Assembly (NCBI GenBank): GCA_023435895.1
Contig: JAEZLH010000021.1
Location: 37,101-101,100 of the forward strand
Origin: Bacillota bacterium
GTDB taxonomy: Bacteria > Bacillota > Clostridia > Lachnospirales > Lachnospiraceae
DNA: 64,000 nt
Direction: 5' to 3'
The notes under the pieces are model-generated. The model ran no database searches. It saw nothing but the letters and a program-made list of their open reading frames with translations, and was not told where the DNA came from. Position numbers and translations under genes: made by a program. The stretch's first letter is position 1, and each line of letters begins with the position of its first letter. Below, piece by piece: positions 8,667-17,744 of the stretch.

Positions 8667-9944
8667 ATGAAAAACAAATTATTAAAACATCAATTACTGC
8701 GCACCCTTGTTGATTTGCGTGGCAATCCCCGAGCCTGTGTGTATACGGAGCCGATGTGGGGACTTTCTATGAACCTTTGCCTGCCTTATGCTTCCATTTA
8801 TATGCTTTCCTTAGGTATGACAGATGTACAGGTAGGTATTGTAACCTCTATTTATATGTTTTCTCAGATGGTTTGTGCCTTTTTATCCGGAATTATCATT
8901 GATAAAATGGGGCGTAGAATGAGCACGATGTTGTTTGATTTTTTGGCCTGGAGTCTTCCCTGTTTAATTTGGGCTTCCAGCCAGGGGTTTTGGTTCTTTG
9001 TGGTTGCTGCATTGCTCAATGGATTAATGAAAATCACAACAGTATCCTGGGACTGTCTATTGGTAGAGGATGCTCCCAAGGATAAGATTACTCATATTTA
9101 TTCCTGGGTTATGATTTCCGGTAACCTCTCCGCATTATTTGCACCGATATCCTCTATTCTGGTATCAAAGTTAACCCTTGTTCCGGCAATCCGAATCCTT
9201 TATATTAATGCCTTCATTATTATGACTGCAAAGCTTATCATATTGTATAAATGTTCCACTGAAACAGCGGTTGGGAAAATCAGGAGAGAAGAAACCCGTC
9301 ACCAGTCCTGGGGGCAAATGCTGGTAGGCTATAAAAGTGCTTTCAGTAAAATTATAACTTCACGCGGAACCATGTTTGCAATTGTTATCAGTATTCTGGT
9401 TGAGATTGTTGCGATGCTGGGAATGACCTTCTGGCAGATTATTGCTTCACGTCGGATTGGAATTTCTAATGCCTTGTTGCCGATTTTTCCCATGGCAAGG
9501 AGCATACTTTCCATCGTGTTATTTTTTACGATAATCGCCCATATTAAGCAGACGAAGTTGAAGTGGCCTCTAATTGGAGGTTTTTTAAGCTCTATTATTA
9601 GCTGTTTACTATTGATTTCCATAACAAATATTGGAGCCTGGGGCTATGTGATTTTATCACTCTCGTTAATATTTGAAGCACTTGGTGTGGCTGTTTTAAG
9701 CACATTGAGAGAATCCCTGGTAGCCATTCATGTTGACCCAAGTGAACGCTCAGGTATTATGGCATTGCTTCAGACAACGGTAATGTTGGTAAGTGTCCCG
9801 TTTGGATATATAGGTGGATTACTAAGTGATGTTTCAAGGATTTTACCTTTTGTCCTTAGTATTGCATTGTTGCTTTTGGGAATATTGGCAACCACCTTAT
9901 TTTACCGTACCTCTATTTATAAGAAACAACAAAACTGTATTTAG
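8667..9944 (+). CDS. Major facilitator superfamily transporter
   Basis: A 425-aa membrane protein with about 12 hydrophobic segments in two sets of six, the usual MFS length. The loop between segments 2 and 3 carries the MFS signature-like GIIIDKMGRRMSTM (near residue 73). A longer polar loop lies in the middle (about 195-222). The start ATG 8667 has only a weak ribosome site (GGATTAAACTC). Substrate cannot be read from the sequence; a drug or metabolite exporter is the generic expectation. The gene ends 49 bases before the nucleotidase-like gene, and the two may be co-transcribed. Confidence 0.85.
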   Translation: MKNKLLKHQLLRTLVDLRGNPRACVYTEPMWGLSMNLCLPYASIYMLSLGMTDVQVGIVTSIYMFSQMVCAFLSGIIIDKMGRRMSTMLFDFLAWSLPCLIWASSQGFWFFVVAALLNGLMKITTVSWDCLLVEDAPKDKITHIYSWVMISGNLSALFAPISSILVSKLTLVPAIRILYINAFIIMTAKLIILYKCSTETAVGKIRREETRHQSWGQMLVGYKSAFSKIITSRGTMFAIVISILVEIVAMLGMTFWQIIASRRIGISNALLPIFPMARSILSIVLFFTIIAHIKQTKLKWPLIGGFLSSIISCLLLISITNIGAWGYVILSLSLIFEALGVAVLSTLRESLVAIHVDPSERSGIMALLQTTVMLVSVPFGYIGGLLSDVSRILPFVLSIALLLLGILATTLFYRTSIYKKQQNCI

Positions 9945-9993
9945 TATAATTATTGACAGTATAACTCAAGTCTTGTACGAGGGAGAATATAGA

Positions 9994-11379
9994 ATGAGAT
10001 TAACGATATTACATACCAATGATATACATAGTAATTTTGAGAATTTCGCTAAAATAGTTACCCAAATCCACGAATGGAACGATAGTGATGCATTAATTCT
10101 TGATGCAGGGGATTTTGCGGATTTTAAACGGGTGGAATTGCAGGGAACGGATGGCTTAGCAGCAATCGAATTACTGAAGGCGGCAGGTTATGATGCATTG
10201 GCCATTGGCAATAATGAAGTTTTTCAAGGGGTAGATGTGTTAAACTATATGGCGAACAACGGGAAGCTTCCATTACTGAGTGCCAATATGCACCCTCTTG
10301 AACACGGTAAGTTAGACAGTGTCAAAAGAAGTATTATCATCAATAAAAATGGTTTGAACATTCTCATCATAGGAGCATCGCCGGATATTGGCCCCTTTAA
10401 CGAGTTACTTGGTTATACTCTTGAAGATTACATCGGGGCAGTTGAGCGTGAGATAGAAAAAGAGCAAGGAAACTATGATGTATGCATCCTACTTTCTCAT
10501 CTAGGAATGGATAAGGATAAGGAGATTGCATCAAAGATAAATGGGATTAATATTATTATCGGCGGTCATTTTCACATTTTAATGGATCAGCCGGAAATCG
10601 TGAACGGAACAATTATACATACATCCGGTATGCAAGGAGAAAATATTGGAAGGCTGGTGGTTGAAATCAACAATCACCAAGTACAACTGATTGAGGGTAA
10701 CAATCATAATGTTCTACATTTGGAAGAATCACTTGCAATAAAGGAGCTTCTGAGGCAGAATAAAGAGAAGGCCATTTGTAAGCTTAGTGAACCTTTTTGC
10801 AAAGTGAAGAAGGATCTATGGCATGATGTGGTGGAAGAGAATCCAATGACCAATCTCCTTGCAGATGCTCTTTGTCATGTCCTTAACTGTGACCTTGGGA
10901 TTATAAATAGCGGGGTGTTAAATGGAGGAATTAGAAAGGGAAACGTATCACGTAAAAAGATGATTGAGATTTGTCCCTCGCCTTTGAATCCTACCAGCAT
11001 TAAAATTCAGGGAAAGCATGTGTGGGAAGCACTGCAAGATTCACTGGATGCGGATTGTTGCTATGCAGATGGTAAAGGAGCGGGATTTCGGGGTAAATAT
11101 GTAGGGAGACTGCATGTATCCAATGCACTCATTGAGCACGATGGCAAAACGGTTTTAAATGTGACCATACAAGAGGAAAAATTAGATATGGAACGGTGGT
11201 ATACAGTTGCTTCCTCAGATTATCTTCAAAGAGGCACCGGCTATCCGTCTCTATCGGAAAACAAGGATGAAGAATATCGTAAGGAATACTTACGAGATGT
11301 ACTTCAGGAGTATGTTTCCAAAGAAGATTATGTTGAGAAGGCATTTATGGAGAGATGGATATTACATACGTCTGATTAA
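9994..11379 (+). CDS. 5'-nucleotidase / cyclic-nucleotide phosphodiesterase-family metallophosphatase
   Basis: A 461-aa protein of the UshA/YfkN superfamily. ATG 9994 (MRLTILHTNDIHSNF) is chosen over a long upstream extension because GAGGGAGA precedes it. The N-terminal metallophosphatase domain shows the metal ligands in order: HTNDIHSNF (about 7-15), LDAGDFADF (about 36), GNNE (about 71), LLSHLG (about 167) and GGHFH (about 191). The C-terminal nucleotide-binding domain begins near residue 285 (NPMTNLLADAL). Most family members are exported, but this one has no signal peptide and should act in the cytoplasm. The substrate (nucleotide, cyclic nucleotide or sugar nucleotide) is not determined. 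Confidence 0.85.
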   Translation: MRLTILHTNDIHSNFENFAKIVTQIHEWNDSDALILDAGDFADFKRVELQGTDGLAAIELLKAAGYDALAIGNNEVFQGVDVLNYMANNGKLPLLSANMHPLEHGKLDSVKRSIIINKNGLNILIIGASPDIGPFNELLGYTLEDYIGAVEREIEKEQGNYDVCILLSHLGMDKDKEIASKINGINIIIGGHFHILMDQPEIVNGTIIHTSGMQGENIGRLVVEINNHQVQLIEGNNHNVLHLEESLAIKELLRQNKEKAICKLSEPFCKVKKDLWHDVVEENPMTNLLADALCHVLNCDLGIINSGVLNGGIRKGNVSRKKMIEICPSPLNPTSIKIQGKHVWEALQDSLDADCCYADGKGAGFRGKYVGRLHVSNALIEHDGKTVLNVTIQEEKLDMERWYTVASSDYLQRGTGYPSLSENKDEEYRKEYLRDVLQEYVSKEDYVEKAFMERWILHTSD

Positions 11380-11522
11380 CGACACATGATATCAAAAAGT
11401 TTATGAAGAAAATTACTATAAAAACTAAGACATATAAGCATACATAACAGTGGTAAGAGCAGGTTGTAATAAATTGCAGATTAAGTTAATTCTGTGGTAT
11501 CGATCTATGGGAGGTGCAGGAT

Positions 11523-12317
11523 ATGGGACCAACAAAAGCTTTTCTTTTGGAATTATTAAGTGAGAAGGTGTATTCCGTATATGAGCAAATAAATACGTTC
11601 ATATTAGACAATTATAATGTTGATTTACTATGGGATAAGGGCGGAAAATATGGGGAGTTATGCCTTCGATATAGCCGAAGTAGTAAAACCCTGTGTACTT
11701 TATATTTTCGTAAGGAACAATTAGGGATTTGGTTTATCTTCGGTAAAGAAGAACGTGAAAAGTTTGAAAGGGAACATGAAAATTTTTCACAATCCGTGAT
11801 AGATAAGTATAATCAAACAGCCATATTCCATGATGGTAAGTGGCTTATGTTTGATGTTGAGGATAATGACCTGCTTGATGATTTTGTCAAACTCCTCAAA
11901 ATAAAAAAGAAGCCCAATCGGCAGTTTACTATGTGTGGTTATTGCTGTGATATGTGTAAAGCTTATAAAGCGAATATCAAAAAGAAGGATCAACGGGAAG
12001 AATTATCCAGGGCTTGGAATACCTATTATAAACTAGATATAGCCAGCACTTCCATTCAGTGTGATGGGTGTCGATGTATGAAAGCAGATGCTCATCGAAT
12101 AGATAATGATTGTCCTGTAAGAGCTTGTGTGCTACAAAGGAAGATTAATCACTGCTCAGATTGTGATGAATATCCCTGTACGTTGTTTTTCACCAGAAAG
12201 GGTCTTTCTTATGAGGAAGCCAATCAAATAAAAGAAATTGATATTACCGATTACACTAACTATTTGATGGCATTTGATAATAAGTCCAGATTGGATCGAT
12301 TACGGAATAATAAATAA
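11523..12317 (+). CDS. DUF3788-DUF3795 fusion protein
   Basis: A 264-aa soluble protein. ATG 11523 is placed 8 bases after GGGAGG; a GTG at 11514 would overlap that site. Residues 1-135 look like DUF3788, a small domain with a Trp/Lys-rich core (LCTLYFRKEQLGIWFIFGKEE). Residues 140-260 look like DUF3795, a Cys-rich region with CGYCCDMCKAY, CDGCRC, CPVRACV and CSDCDEYPC. These cysteines suggest metal binding. No function is established for the pair. It is a single gene with no obvious partner. Confidence 0.7.
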   Translation: MGPTKAFLLELLSEKVYSVYEQINTFILDNYNVDLLWDKGGKYGELCLRYSRSSKTLCTLYFRKEQLGIWFIFGKEEREKFEREHENFSQSVIDKYNQTAIFHDGKWLMFDVEDNDLLDDFVKLLKIKKKPNRQFTMCGYCCDMCKAYKANIKKKDQREELSRAWNTYYKLDIASTSIQCDGCRCMKADAHRIDNDCPVRACVLQRKINHCSDCDEYPCTLFFTRKGLSYEEANQIKEIDITDYTNYLMAFDNKSRLDRLRNNK

Positions 12318-12342
12318 GGTATGACCATTTATCATTTAAAGC

Positions 12343-12372
12343 AAATAAAAAAGACCGCTCAACCGAGCGATC
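12343..12372 (-). terminator. Terminator of the cold-shock gene
   Basis: On the minus strand an 8-bp stem (GATCGCTC/GAGCGGTC, one G-U pair) with loop GGTT is followed by TTTTTTATTT. It lies 17 bases after the csp stop. Confidence 0.8.
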
Positions 12373-12388
12373 CTTTTCGAGATTGTAA

Positions 12389-12589
12389 TTAAACAATCTG
12401 TACGTTAACTGCCTGTAATCCACGAGCGCCATTTGTAACTTCAAATGTTACAGTCTGACCTTCATCGATTGACTTAAAGCCATCCATTGCAAGACCTGAG
12501 TAATGTACGAATACATCGTTGCCCTGATCATCAGAGATAAAGCCGAAGCCCTTTTGTGCGTTAAACCATTTTACAGTACCTTTATTCAT
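12389..12589 (-). CDS. Cold-shock protein (CspA family)
   Basis: A 66-aa single cold-shock domain of standard length. The RNA-binding motifs RNP1 (KGFGFI, about residues 13-18) and RNP2 (VFVHY, about 26-30) are intact. It acts as an RNA chaperone binding single-stranded nucleic acid in the cytoplasm. AAGGAGG lies just before ATG. The AT-rich 5' region (12590-12720) is long enough for a structured leader, as is common for csp genes, though I did not fold it. A dedicated terminator follows, so it is monocistronic. Confidence 0.95.
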   Translation of the reverse strand: MNKGTVKWFNAQKGFGFISDDQGNDVFVHYSGLAMDGFKSIDEGQTVTFEVTNGARGLQAVNVQIV

Positions 12590-13200
12590 AAAAGATACCT
12601 CCTTAAATTTTATTATATTCCAATAAAAAACACATATTGCAGTAAATCAAAAAAATGATCTACTTAAATATGTGAAATCAATTCTTTATCCAAAATACTT
12701 ATTGATTATATCATGTAAATTAAAGTAAGTCAATAGAAAAATAAAATTATTTTGCGAAATTATTAAGTATTCGTTACTGTTCAATCCCGCTAGAACTTCG
12801 CCATAATGTTTTCAATCAATGCTTCCTGAAAAGGGGTAGTCGCATTCGTCGGAATCATATCTCAACTTTGACATTGGGAGTGAACAGAAAAAATATTATT
12901 TCTAAAATATATAGAATTAATTTTATGAGTCGGAGTTTACAGAATAATTACTGTTGGGTTTTGTTTAAGACTATCACGGCACGATATAGATTACTCTAAA
13001 ACTAAACTATTGAAATATAGTTAAAATATTATATAATAATTTCATATGCTTTGTTGGCGTGTAAGTAAGAATACCTTCAAGATGTATTAAAAGTTAATTA
13101 ATCATATTATTGCGCAGGAAAGCCTGTTCATAGAATTGGCACTTATCGTATAATAAGCTATGTACAAAGCAGTGATAAGTAATAAGGAGGATTTTGATTT
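12590..13200. other. Intergenic region between cold-shock and acyltransferase genes
   Basis: A 611-base stretch holding the divergent upstream regions of both neighbours. The csp-proximal part is very AT-rich. A patch around 12785-12860 is less AT-rich and contains only a 22-codon minus-strand frame, possibly a decayed gene end. I see no RNA gene or repeat. Confidence 0.5.
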
Positions 13201-13920
13201 ATGGAAAACTGTTTAAGCTTCAACAAAGAAGAAGCAGAGAACTACTTAGAAGTCTTTTTGAAAAAGTTAATCGACTTAGGGGTAGATATTAGTAATAAGG
13301 TTGAATTAAAAAAAGGTGTATTTGAATTATTTCAAGTAGAATTATACAATATGCCTGATTTAGATAAAGAAGATTACATTATCACATCAAATCATGTAAG
13401 TGATTTTGATGCTGTGATTTTAGGTTTACTGCATGATAATATAAGGATATTATCAAAAAAAGAATGGGTAAGTAATGAAAAACTGATGTCCTTTGTATCA
13501 AGACATTATGATTTGGTCGGAGTGGATAGAAATTCCACCGGAGATATGACGAAAGCCTTGATGAATTTAACGAAATACTTAAAGAGCGATCTTTCTACAA
13601 AGCACATTTTGATATTTCCACAGGGTACCATATCGGATATTAATCATAACAGTGTTGATCGAATATCAAATGGCATCTTTGGTCTGTCATACATGACCAG
13701 GAAGCCGTTGTTACCGGTGTTTTTGGAACAGCCTTCTATGACGGAGAAAACTCGTATTGTATTTGGTAAGGAAATCATAATAAAGGATAAAGAAGATCAC
13801 AGAAGTGAATGGATAGAGGAATTAAAGTCCTTACAGAACACATTAGACCCTCTTCCTAGGGAACCTAAATTATCCCATAAACATTCCAATAATAACAAAA
13901 TAGGTGATGAATATTTTTAG
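13201..13920 (+). CDS. PlsC-like 1-acylglycerol-3-phosphate acyltransferase family protein
   Basis: A 239-aa protein with the acyltransferase H-x4-D motif (NHVSDFD, about residues 65-71) and the later substrate-binding block FPQGTISD (about 140), a variant of the usual FPEGT-R-S. These define the PlsC/lyso-acid acyltransferase fold, which transfers acyl groups during phospholipid synthesis. A strong TAAGGAGG site precedes ATG 13201. The Q in place of E and the long polar N terminus (about 55 residues) suggest it is not the housekeeping PlsC. It stands alone. Exact acceptor unknown. Confidence 0.75.
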   Translation: MENCLSFNKEEAENYLEVFLKKLIDLGVDISNKVELKKGVFELFQVELYNMPDLDKEDYIITSNHVSDFDAVILGLLHDNIRILSKKEWVSNEKLMSFVSRHYDLVGVDRNSTGDMTKALMNLTKYLKSDLSTKHILIFPQGTISDINHNSVDRISNGIFGLSYMTRKPLLPVFLEQPSMTEKTRIVFGKEIIIKDKEDHRSEWIEELKSLQNTLDPLPREPKLSHKHSNNNKIGDEYF

Positions 13921-14046
13921 AACGAGGATAATACCTCTAATCCAACCAATTGCCGAAACATTATAATTGATTCGATCAATCATATTTCAAAGTTTAGTCC
14001 AGATTCACAACGTTTATAACGTTCATAACAAAGGAGAGTTATTCAT

Positions 14047-14553
14047 ATGGAAATTTACGAGATCAATGAAGACAAAATTGACTTAGTGGCAACCTTTATG
14101 TCTGCTCATAAGCCAGAGTGGTGGGACTTTGAGGGAGCGAAGGAGCAGCTATCAGGCGGAAGGGGATGGTACTTCGGCTCCAGGGTAAACAACCTGGATG
14201 GATGGTTACTCTGTAAAGTGTTGGATGTTTATAGGATTATGGAAATTGAATGTTTGGGTTATTATTATGAGGGAGAGATTCAGGTTCGGAAGGAACTGAC
14301 ACCACTAATTGAGCATTCAGAAGCCTGGGCGAAGGAACAGGGCTTTGTACTGATGCGGTTTACCATTGGCACACGAGGACTTTCCTGTCACCAGAGAGAA
14401 CTTGGGCAGCCCTGGGAAGAATTACGTGATCTTCATCCGGTAGACAGGGAGGAGTATAGCTGGTTCTTATCCATGGGATATGTACCGTCAGGAGTTCTGC
14501 CTAACATATACGGTGATAAGTATCACGGAATATTATTGGTAAAAAGCCTATGA
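14047..14553 (+). CDS. GNAT-like acetyltransferase-family protein (tentative)
   Basis: A 168-aa soluble protein whose length and order of beta/alpha elements fit a GNAT fold. A central YRIMEIECLGYYYEGE stretch could be strand beta-4, followed by LIEHSEAWAKEQGFVLMRFTIG resembling the region after the acetyl-CoA loop. A canonical Q/R-x2-G-x-G/A motif is not evident, so catalytic status is uncertain. ACAAAGGAGAG precedes ATG 14047. It is followed by TTGCAA repeats and an XRE regulator gene on the same strand. Confidence 0.4.
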   Translation: MEIYEINEDKIDLVATFMSAHKPEWWDFEGAKEQLSGGRGWYFGSRVNNLDGWLLCKVLDVYRIMEIECLGYYYEGEIQVRKELTPLIEHSEAWAKEQGFVLMRFTIGTRGLSCHQRELGQPWEELRDLHPVDREEYSWFLSMGYVPSGVLPNIYGDKYHGILLVKSL

Positions 14554-14573
14554 TATAGAATCACAGATACCGG

Positions 14574-14659
14574 CAGTTGCAAATCCAAGGATAAGTAGTG
14601 AGATGCAACTGACAGTTGCAAATGAGCCATTCACGCAACTTATACTCCATAGTTAATTC
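14574..14659. repeat. TTGCAA/AGTTGC repeats upstream of the XRE gene (possible operator)
   Basis: CAGTTGCAAAT occurs at 14574-14584 and again at 14613-14623. The second copy is the right half of a perfect 7-bp palindrome, TGCAACT-GAC-AGTTGCA (14604-14620). A further GCAACT lies near 14655. These lie 75-160 bases before the XRE regulator, so they are plausible operator sites. Confidence 0.45.
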
Positions 14660-14734
14660 TAAAGAAATTTGATATTCTATCCTAACAAGGATTAGAGGTT
14701 CAATGACCTCTGATCAAAAGGAAGGAGCTATGAA

Positions 14735-15247
14735 ATGTTGGATTATGAGAAAATCGGTGTATATATCACGGAACAGAGAAAGCAAAAGGACATAACGCAG
14801 CAGGAATTTGCAGATATTCTTGGGGTAACTCATCAGGCAGTATCCAAGTGGGAGAACGGCAAAACCATACCGGATACGGAGACGCTAGTTAGTATGGCTA
14901 AATATTTTCATGTAAAAGTGGATGATTTATTAAGAGCAGATTCAGAAAAACCACAAATAAAGCTGGAGTTTGGCTCTGGGATTCTTCCATACGTTGATGT
15001 GAAGCAAAAAGATAATTTACTGGTCAGGATAAAGGAGTTAAGGGCTAGAATTAATTCTGAAACAGTGAATGAGCTTCCACTGATTCAGGTCTGTGATAAT
15101 GAACAACTGGGAGCGTTGCAATATAGGATAACGGTGAATGATAACATACTTCTAAATCATGAACTGGATCAAGTTCCTCCGGAAGATCGATTATCGGAGA
15201 TGATGCATTATCTTGAATTCGTTATTAAAGGGGATGTAATTCGTTGA
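14735..15247 (+). CDS. XRE-family transcriptional regulator
   Basis: A 170-aa protein with an N-terminal helix-turn-helix of the Cro/C1 type (about residues 8-62: ITQQEFADILGVTHQAVSKW, then ENGKTIPD). The C-terminal part (about 70-170) is not recognised and may bind a ligand. GGAAGGAG precedes ATG 14735. Repeats upstream at 14574-14659 could be its autoregulatory sites. No linked target operon is evident; the preceding GNAT-like gene is the nearest. Confidence 0.85.
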   Translation: MLDYEKIGVYITEQRKQKDITQQEFADILGVTHQAVSKWENGKTIPDTETLVSMAKYFHVKVDDLLRADSEKPQIKLEFGSGILPYVDVKQKDNLLVRIKELRARINSETVNELPLIQVCDNEQLGALQYRITVNDNILLNHELDQVPPEDRLSEMMHYLEFVIKGDVIR

Positions 15248-15402
15248 CAATTATATGTTGGAGTGACAAACAAAATAGAGCTTTATATTTTTATAGCTTA
15301 AATAATTTAAGCGATATAGTAGCCAATTAGCCCATTAGCAAGCAAGTACTCGAAGTGTATAGTTTTAGATATTTATAAAGAATTACATAATTAACGGTAT
15401 AA

Positions 15403-15435
15403 AAAATAAGGATTCTCCCCAGAATCCTTATTTTT
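15403..15435. terminator. Bidirectional intrinsic terminator
   Basis: AATAAGGATTCT and AGAATCCTTATT form a 12-bp perfect stem with loop CCCC, flanked by A- and T-runs. It separates the + strand XRE gene from the minus-strand gene pair at 15446-16147. Confidence 0.85.
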
Positions 15436-15445
15436 GTGAACCCGT

Positions 15446-15664
15446 TTATTGTCTTGATTTAATAAAAAACTTAATGGTCAGGATAACACAAACGATAATA
15501 CCCAATAAAAATGGAATAGCATACACCAAAGATAGGTAGGCTGGAGCACTTTGGTATGGTAGTTGCATGGAACGATAGTGATAAGCTACCACCCCACACA
15601 TGATATCGGATAATATAATCGCTAAAAATGCAAAGGTATAAGATAACCACTTAAATTTCTTCAT
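15446..15664 (-). CDS. Small two-helix membrane protein
   Basis: A 72-aa protein with two hydrophobic segments (about residues 8-28 and 44-66) and a short polar loop. CAGGAGGGC lies 7 bases before ATG. It starts 15 bases after the stop of the membrane-anchored XRE regulator and is thus co-transcribed with it. Small membrane partners of this kind often follow such regulators in clostridia. The function is unknown; it may help the regulator sense a membrane signal. Confidence 0.7.
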   Translation of the reverse strand: MKKFKWLSYTFAFLAIILSDIMCGVVAYHYRSMQLPYQSAPAYLSLVYAIPFLLGIIVCVILTIKFFIKSRQ

Positions 15665-15679
15665 TTGTTTGCCCTCCTG

Positions 15680-16147
15680 TTATTTCTGATTCCAGTTCTT
15701 GATAAAAAGTACAGACCCAATCAAAATAGAAGTGATACATAGGAACAAGAATATACCACTGCCGTTTAAGGTTATCATGGATGAGGCGTTCATCTGTTTT
15801 GAAGCCTCGGGGTGAACCATAAAAGCGATAACCCAAATAATAAAACTCATTGCTCCAAGCAAACACAAGATAATGCCTAAGATCCAGAAAGAAGATTTGG
15901 ATTTTGAGAATGGCTGATTTTCGTTAATCAATTCACCTTCTTCTTTCTTATCGTAATCTTTTAATAGAGAATCAAGGGAAACACCAAAATAATCACTAAG
16001 AAGAAGTAATTTACCAATCTCAGGCGTGGTTTGCCCGGACTCCCATTTGGATATTGCCTGTCTGGACACGTCAATTTGTTCTGCAAGTTGCTCTTGGGAA
16101 AGTCCGCTATTTTTACGAAGGGTATATAGTTTTTCTGATAGTTCCAT
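15680..16147 (-). CDS. XRE-family regulator with C-terminal membrane domain
   Basis: A 155-aa protein starting at MELSEK (ATG ending at 16147, after CAGGATGAGGTT). A longer frame to 16240 lacks a ribosome site. Residues 6-60 form a helix-turn-helix (LSQEQLAEQIDVSRQAISKW). Two membrane segments follow in the C-terminal half (about 86-108 and 127-148). Such one-protein membrane regulators may respond to envelope conditions. The downstream small membrane gene is its likely partner. The terminator of the kinase gene lies upstream. Confidence 0.85.
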   Translation of the reverse strand: MELSEKLYTLRKNSGLSQEQLAEQIDVSRQAISKWESGQTTPEIGKLLLLSDYFGVSLDSLLKDYDKKEEGELINENQPFSKSKSSFWILGIILCLLGAMSFIIWVIAFMVHPEASKQMNASSMITLNGSGIFLFLCITSILIGSVLFIKNWNQK

Positions 16148-16399
16148 GATAACCTCATCCTGCCTTTTCTGTCCGTGTATTAGAATCATTGTACCTATTC
16201 TGTCTTTTGTTTTTTCATTGCCCGAGTTTATAACTATCATTATTTTACCAAATGTATAACCGTAATACTAGCAATACAAGCTTACATTTTCGCAACCTTG
16301 GCTTGCAAAGGTGGAATTTTAGGGATTTTTAATAGCCAAGACCATAACAAGTTATTAGTCTGTATAATTAATACGGTTTTTGCGTAAGGCTTTTGAGAT

Positions 16400-16453
16400 T
16401 TATAGATAAAAAGAATCAACAGTCTAGGCTACGTACACTTACCCTGTTGATTC
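16400..16453 (-). terminator. Terminator after the sensor-kinase gene
   Basis: On the minus strand GAATCAACAG (16453-16444) pairs with CTGTTGATTC (16422-16413) around a 21-base loop, followed by TTTTTATC. It lies right behind the kinase stop at 16461. Confidence 0.65.
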
Positions 16454-16460
16454 CATGTTG

Positions 16461-17744
16461 TTACATATTGAGTATAACAAGAAAGGTGGCCCCACCCCCG
16501 GGAGTATCTACTACTTCAATGGTGCCATGATGAAGCTTTACGATTTCTCCTGCAATGCATAGACCCAGTCCGAAATGTTCCTTACTCTTATGAGAACTAT
16601 CAATTCGATAAAAACGTTCGAATATTTGAGCTTTGTTTTCATCAGGAATACCCATTCCATTATCGGCTACGGATAAAATACATTTACGACCTTTCAATTT
16701 ACTGGACAGGGTAATGCTTCCTCCCTCCGGGGTATAACTGATTGCATTGTTAAGTAGGATAAATAGAACCTGTTCCATTCGTTGACGGTCACAATACGCA
16801 GTAAGCTTTCTAGCTGCATCTGTTTTAAGATGAAGGCTCAAATTTTTCTGCCTTGCAAGTTCTTGGTAGGAATCATATACGTCGGATAGCAGCTGATTTA
16901 TATCCACAGCTGTTTCTAGAAGAGGCCAGGAGTGTTCACCGGTACCGGATAGTAGCAGCATATCGCTGATTAGTCTGGACATACGATCTATTTCTGATTG
17001 TATAATGGATTCAAATCGTTGAGCTTTCACCGTATCTGCCTTTTTCATAGCGGATAGACTGGTTCGAATAACGGTCAAGGGGGAGCGAAGCTCATGGGAG
17101 GCAGCAGCAATAAACCGTTCCTGTTTTGCCTGTCCTTCTTCAACCGGACGTATGGTCTTGCGTGTGAAAAAGTAGGAGAATATAAAGAGGGACAGGATGG
17201 CTAATACACTCACCCCGATGTATATCAATCTCTGTATTAAGATGCTGTGATGAAAAGGTGCCAGCGAATACACGATAGTAGAACTGATTGCACCATGTTC
17301 CTTCGGGATATATACCGAGGAAGCATAATATTCCAAACCCTTATGATGAAAGGAAAATTCAATATGTTTAGGCAAGACTTGGGAAGGCTTATGGTCATTA
17401 GGGTCAAAATTATATTTTTCTGCAGCCACCTTGTTTGCCATTGTTATTAAAATACTACTGTTTGGTTCATCACTTTCTGACAATCTAATAGGATTACCGT
17501 TATCTATAATAGAAAGAAGATACAGTCCATTCTTTTGGGTATTACGAACCCAGTCCAGAGTAATTGTCTTTTCAATTTCAAGATGGGAATAGATGCTATT
17601 TACATAGTTTGAAAAAGAGGCATATTCCTTTTGCCTAAGACTTGCCTCAGAAATGAAAAGACTGAATATCATCATGAGAATTACGATAATACTAGTAATC
17701 ACGGTACAAATCGCAGTCAATTTCCAGTGCAATTTTTTAAGCAT
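16461..17744 (-). CDS. Two-component sensor histidine kinase
   Basis: A 427-aa kinase starting at MLKKLHW (ATG ending at 17744), which has GGAGG five bases upstream; the next upstream ATG has none. It overlaps the regulator gene by 8 bases. Membrane segments are at about 7-32 and 172-194, enclosing an extracellular sensor of about 140 residues. HisKA follows with the phosphorylated His near residue 217 (ASHELRSP). The ATPase domain shows N (NNAISYTPEGG), G1 (DNGMGIPDE), F (ERFYR) and G2 (FGLGLCIA) boxes. It should phosphorylate the neighbouring OmpR-type regulator. The divergent permease/HlyD operon is the likely target. Confidence 0.93.
   Translation of the reverse strand: MLKKLHWKLTAICTVITSIIVILMMIFSLFISEASLRQKEYASFSNYVNSIYSHLEIEKTITLDWVRNTQKNGLYLLSIIDNGNPIRLSESDEPNSSILITMANKVAAEKYNFDPNDHKPSQVLPKHIEFSFHHKGLEYYASSVYIPKEHGAISSTIVYSLAPFHHSILIQRLIYIGVSVLAILSLFIFSYFFTRKTIRPVEEGQAKQERFIAAASHELRSPLTVIRTSLSAMKKADTVKAQRFESIIQSEIDRMSRLISDMLLLSGTGEHSWPLLETAVDINQLLSDVYDSYQELARQKNLSLHLKTDAARKLTAYCDRQRMEQVLFILLNNAISYTPEGGSITLSSKLKGRKCILSVADNGMGIPDENKAQIFERFYRIDSSHKSKEHFGLGLCIAGEIVKLHHGTIEVVDTPGGGATFLVILNM

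Noticed and set aside
12785..12860. A 22-codon minus-strand frame in a less AT-rich patch (ending ENIMAKF), possibly the end of a decayed gene
   Set aside because: Too short, no ribosome site, and no family recognised; chance cannot be excluded.
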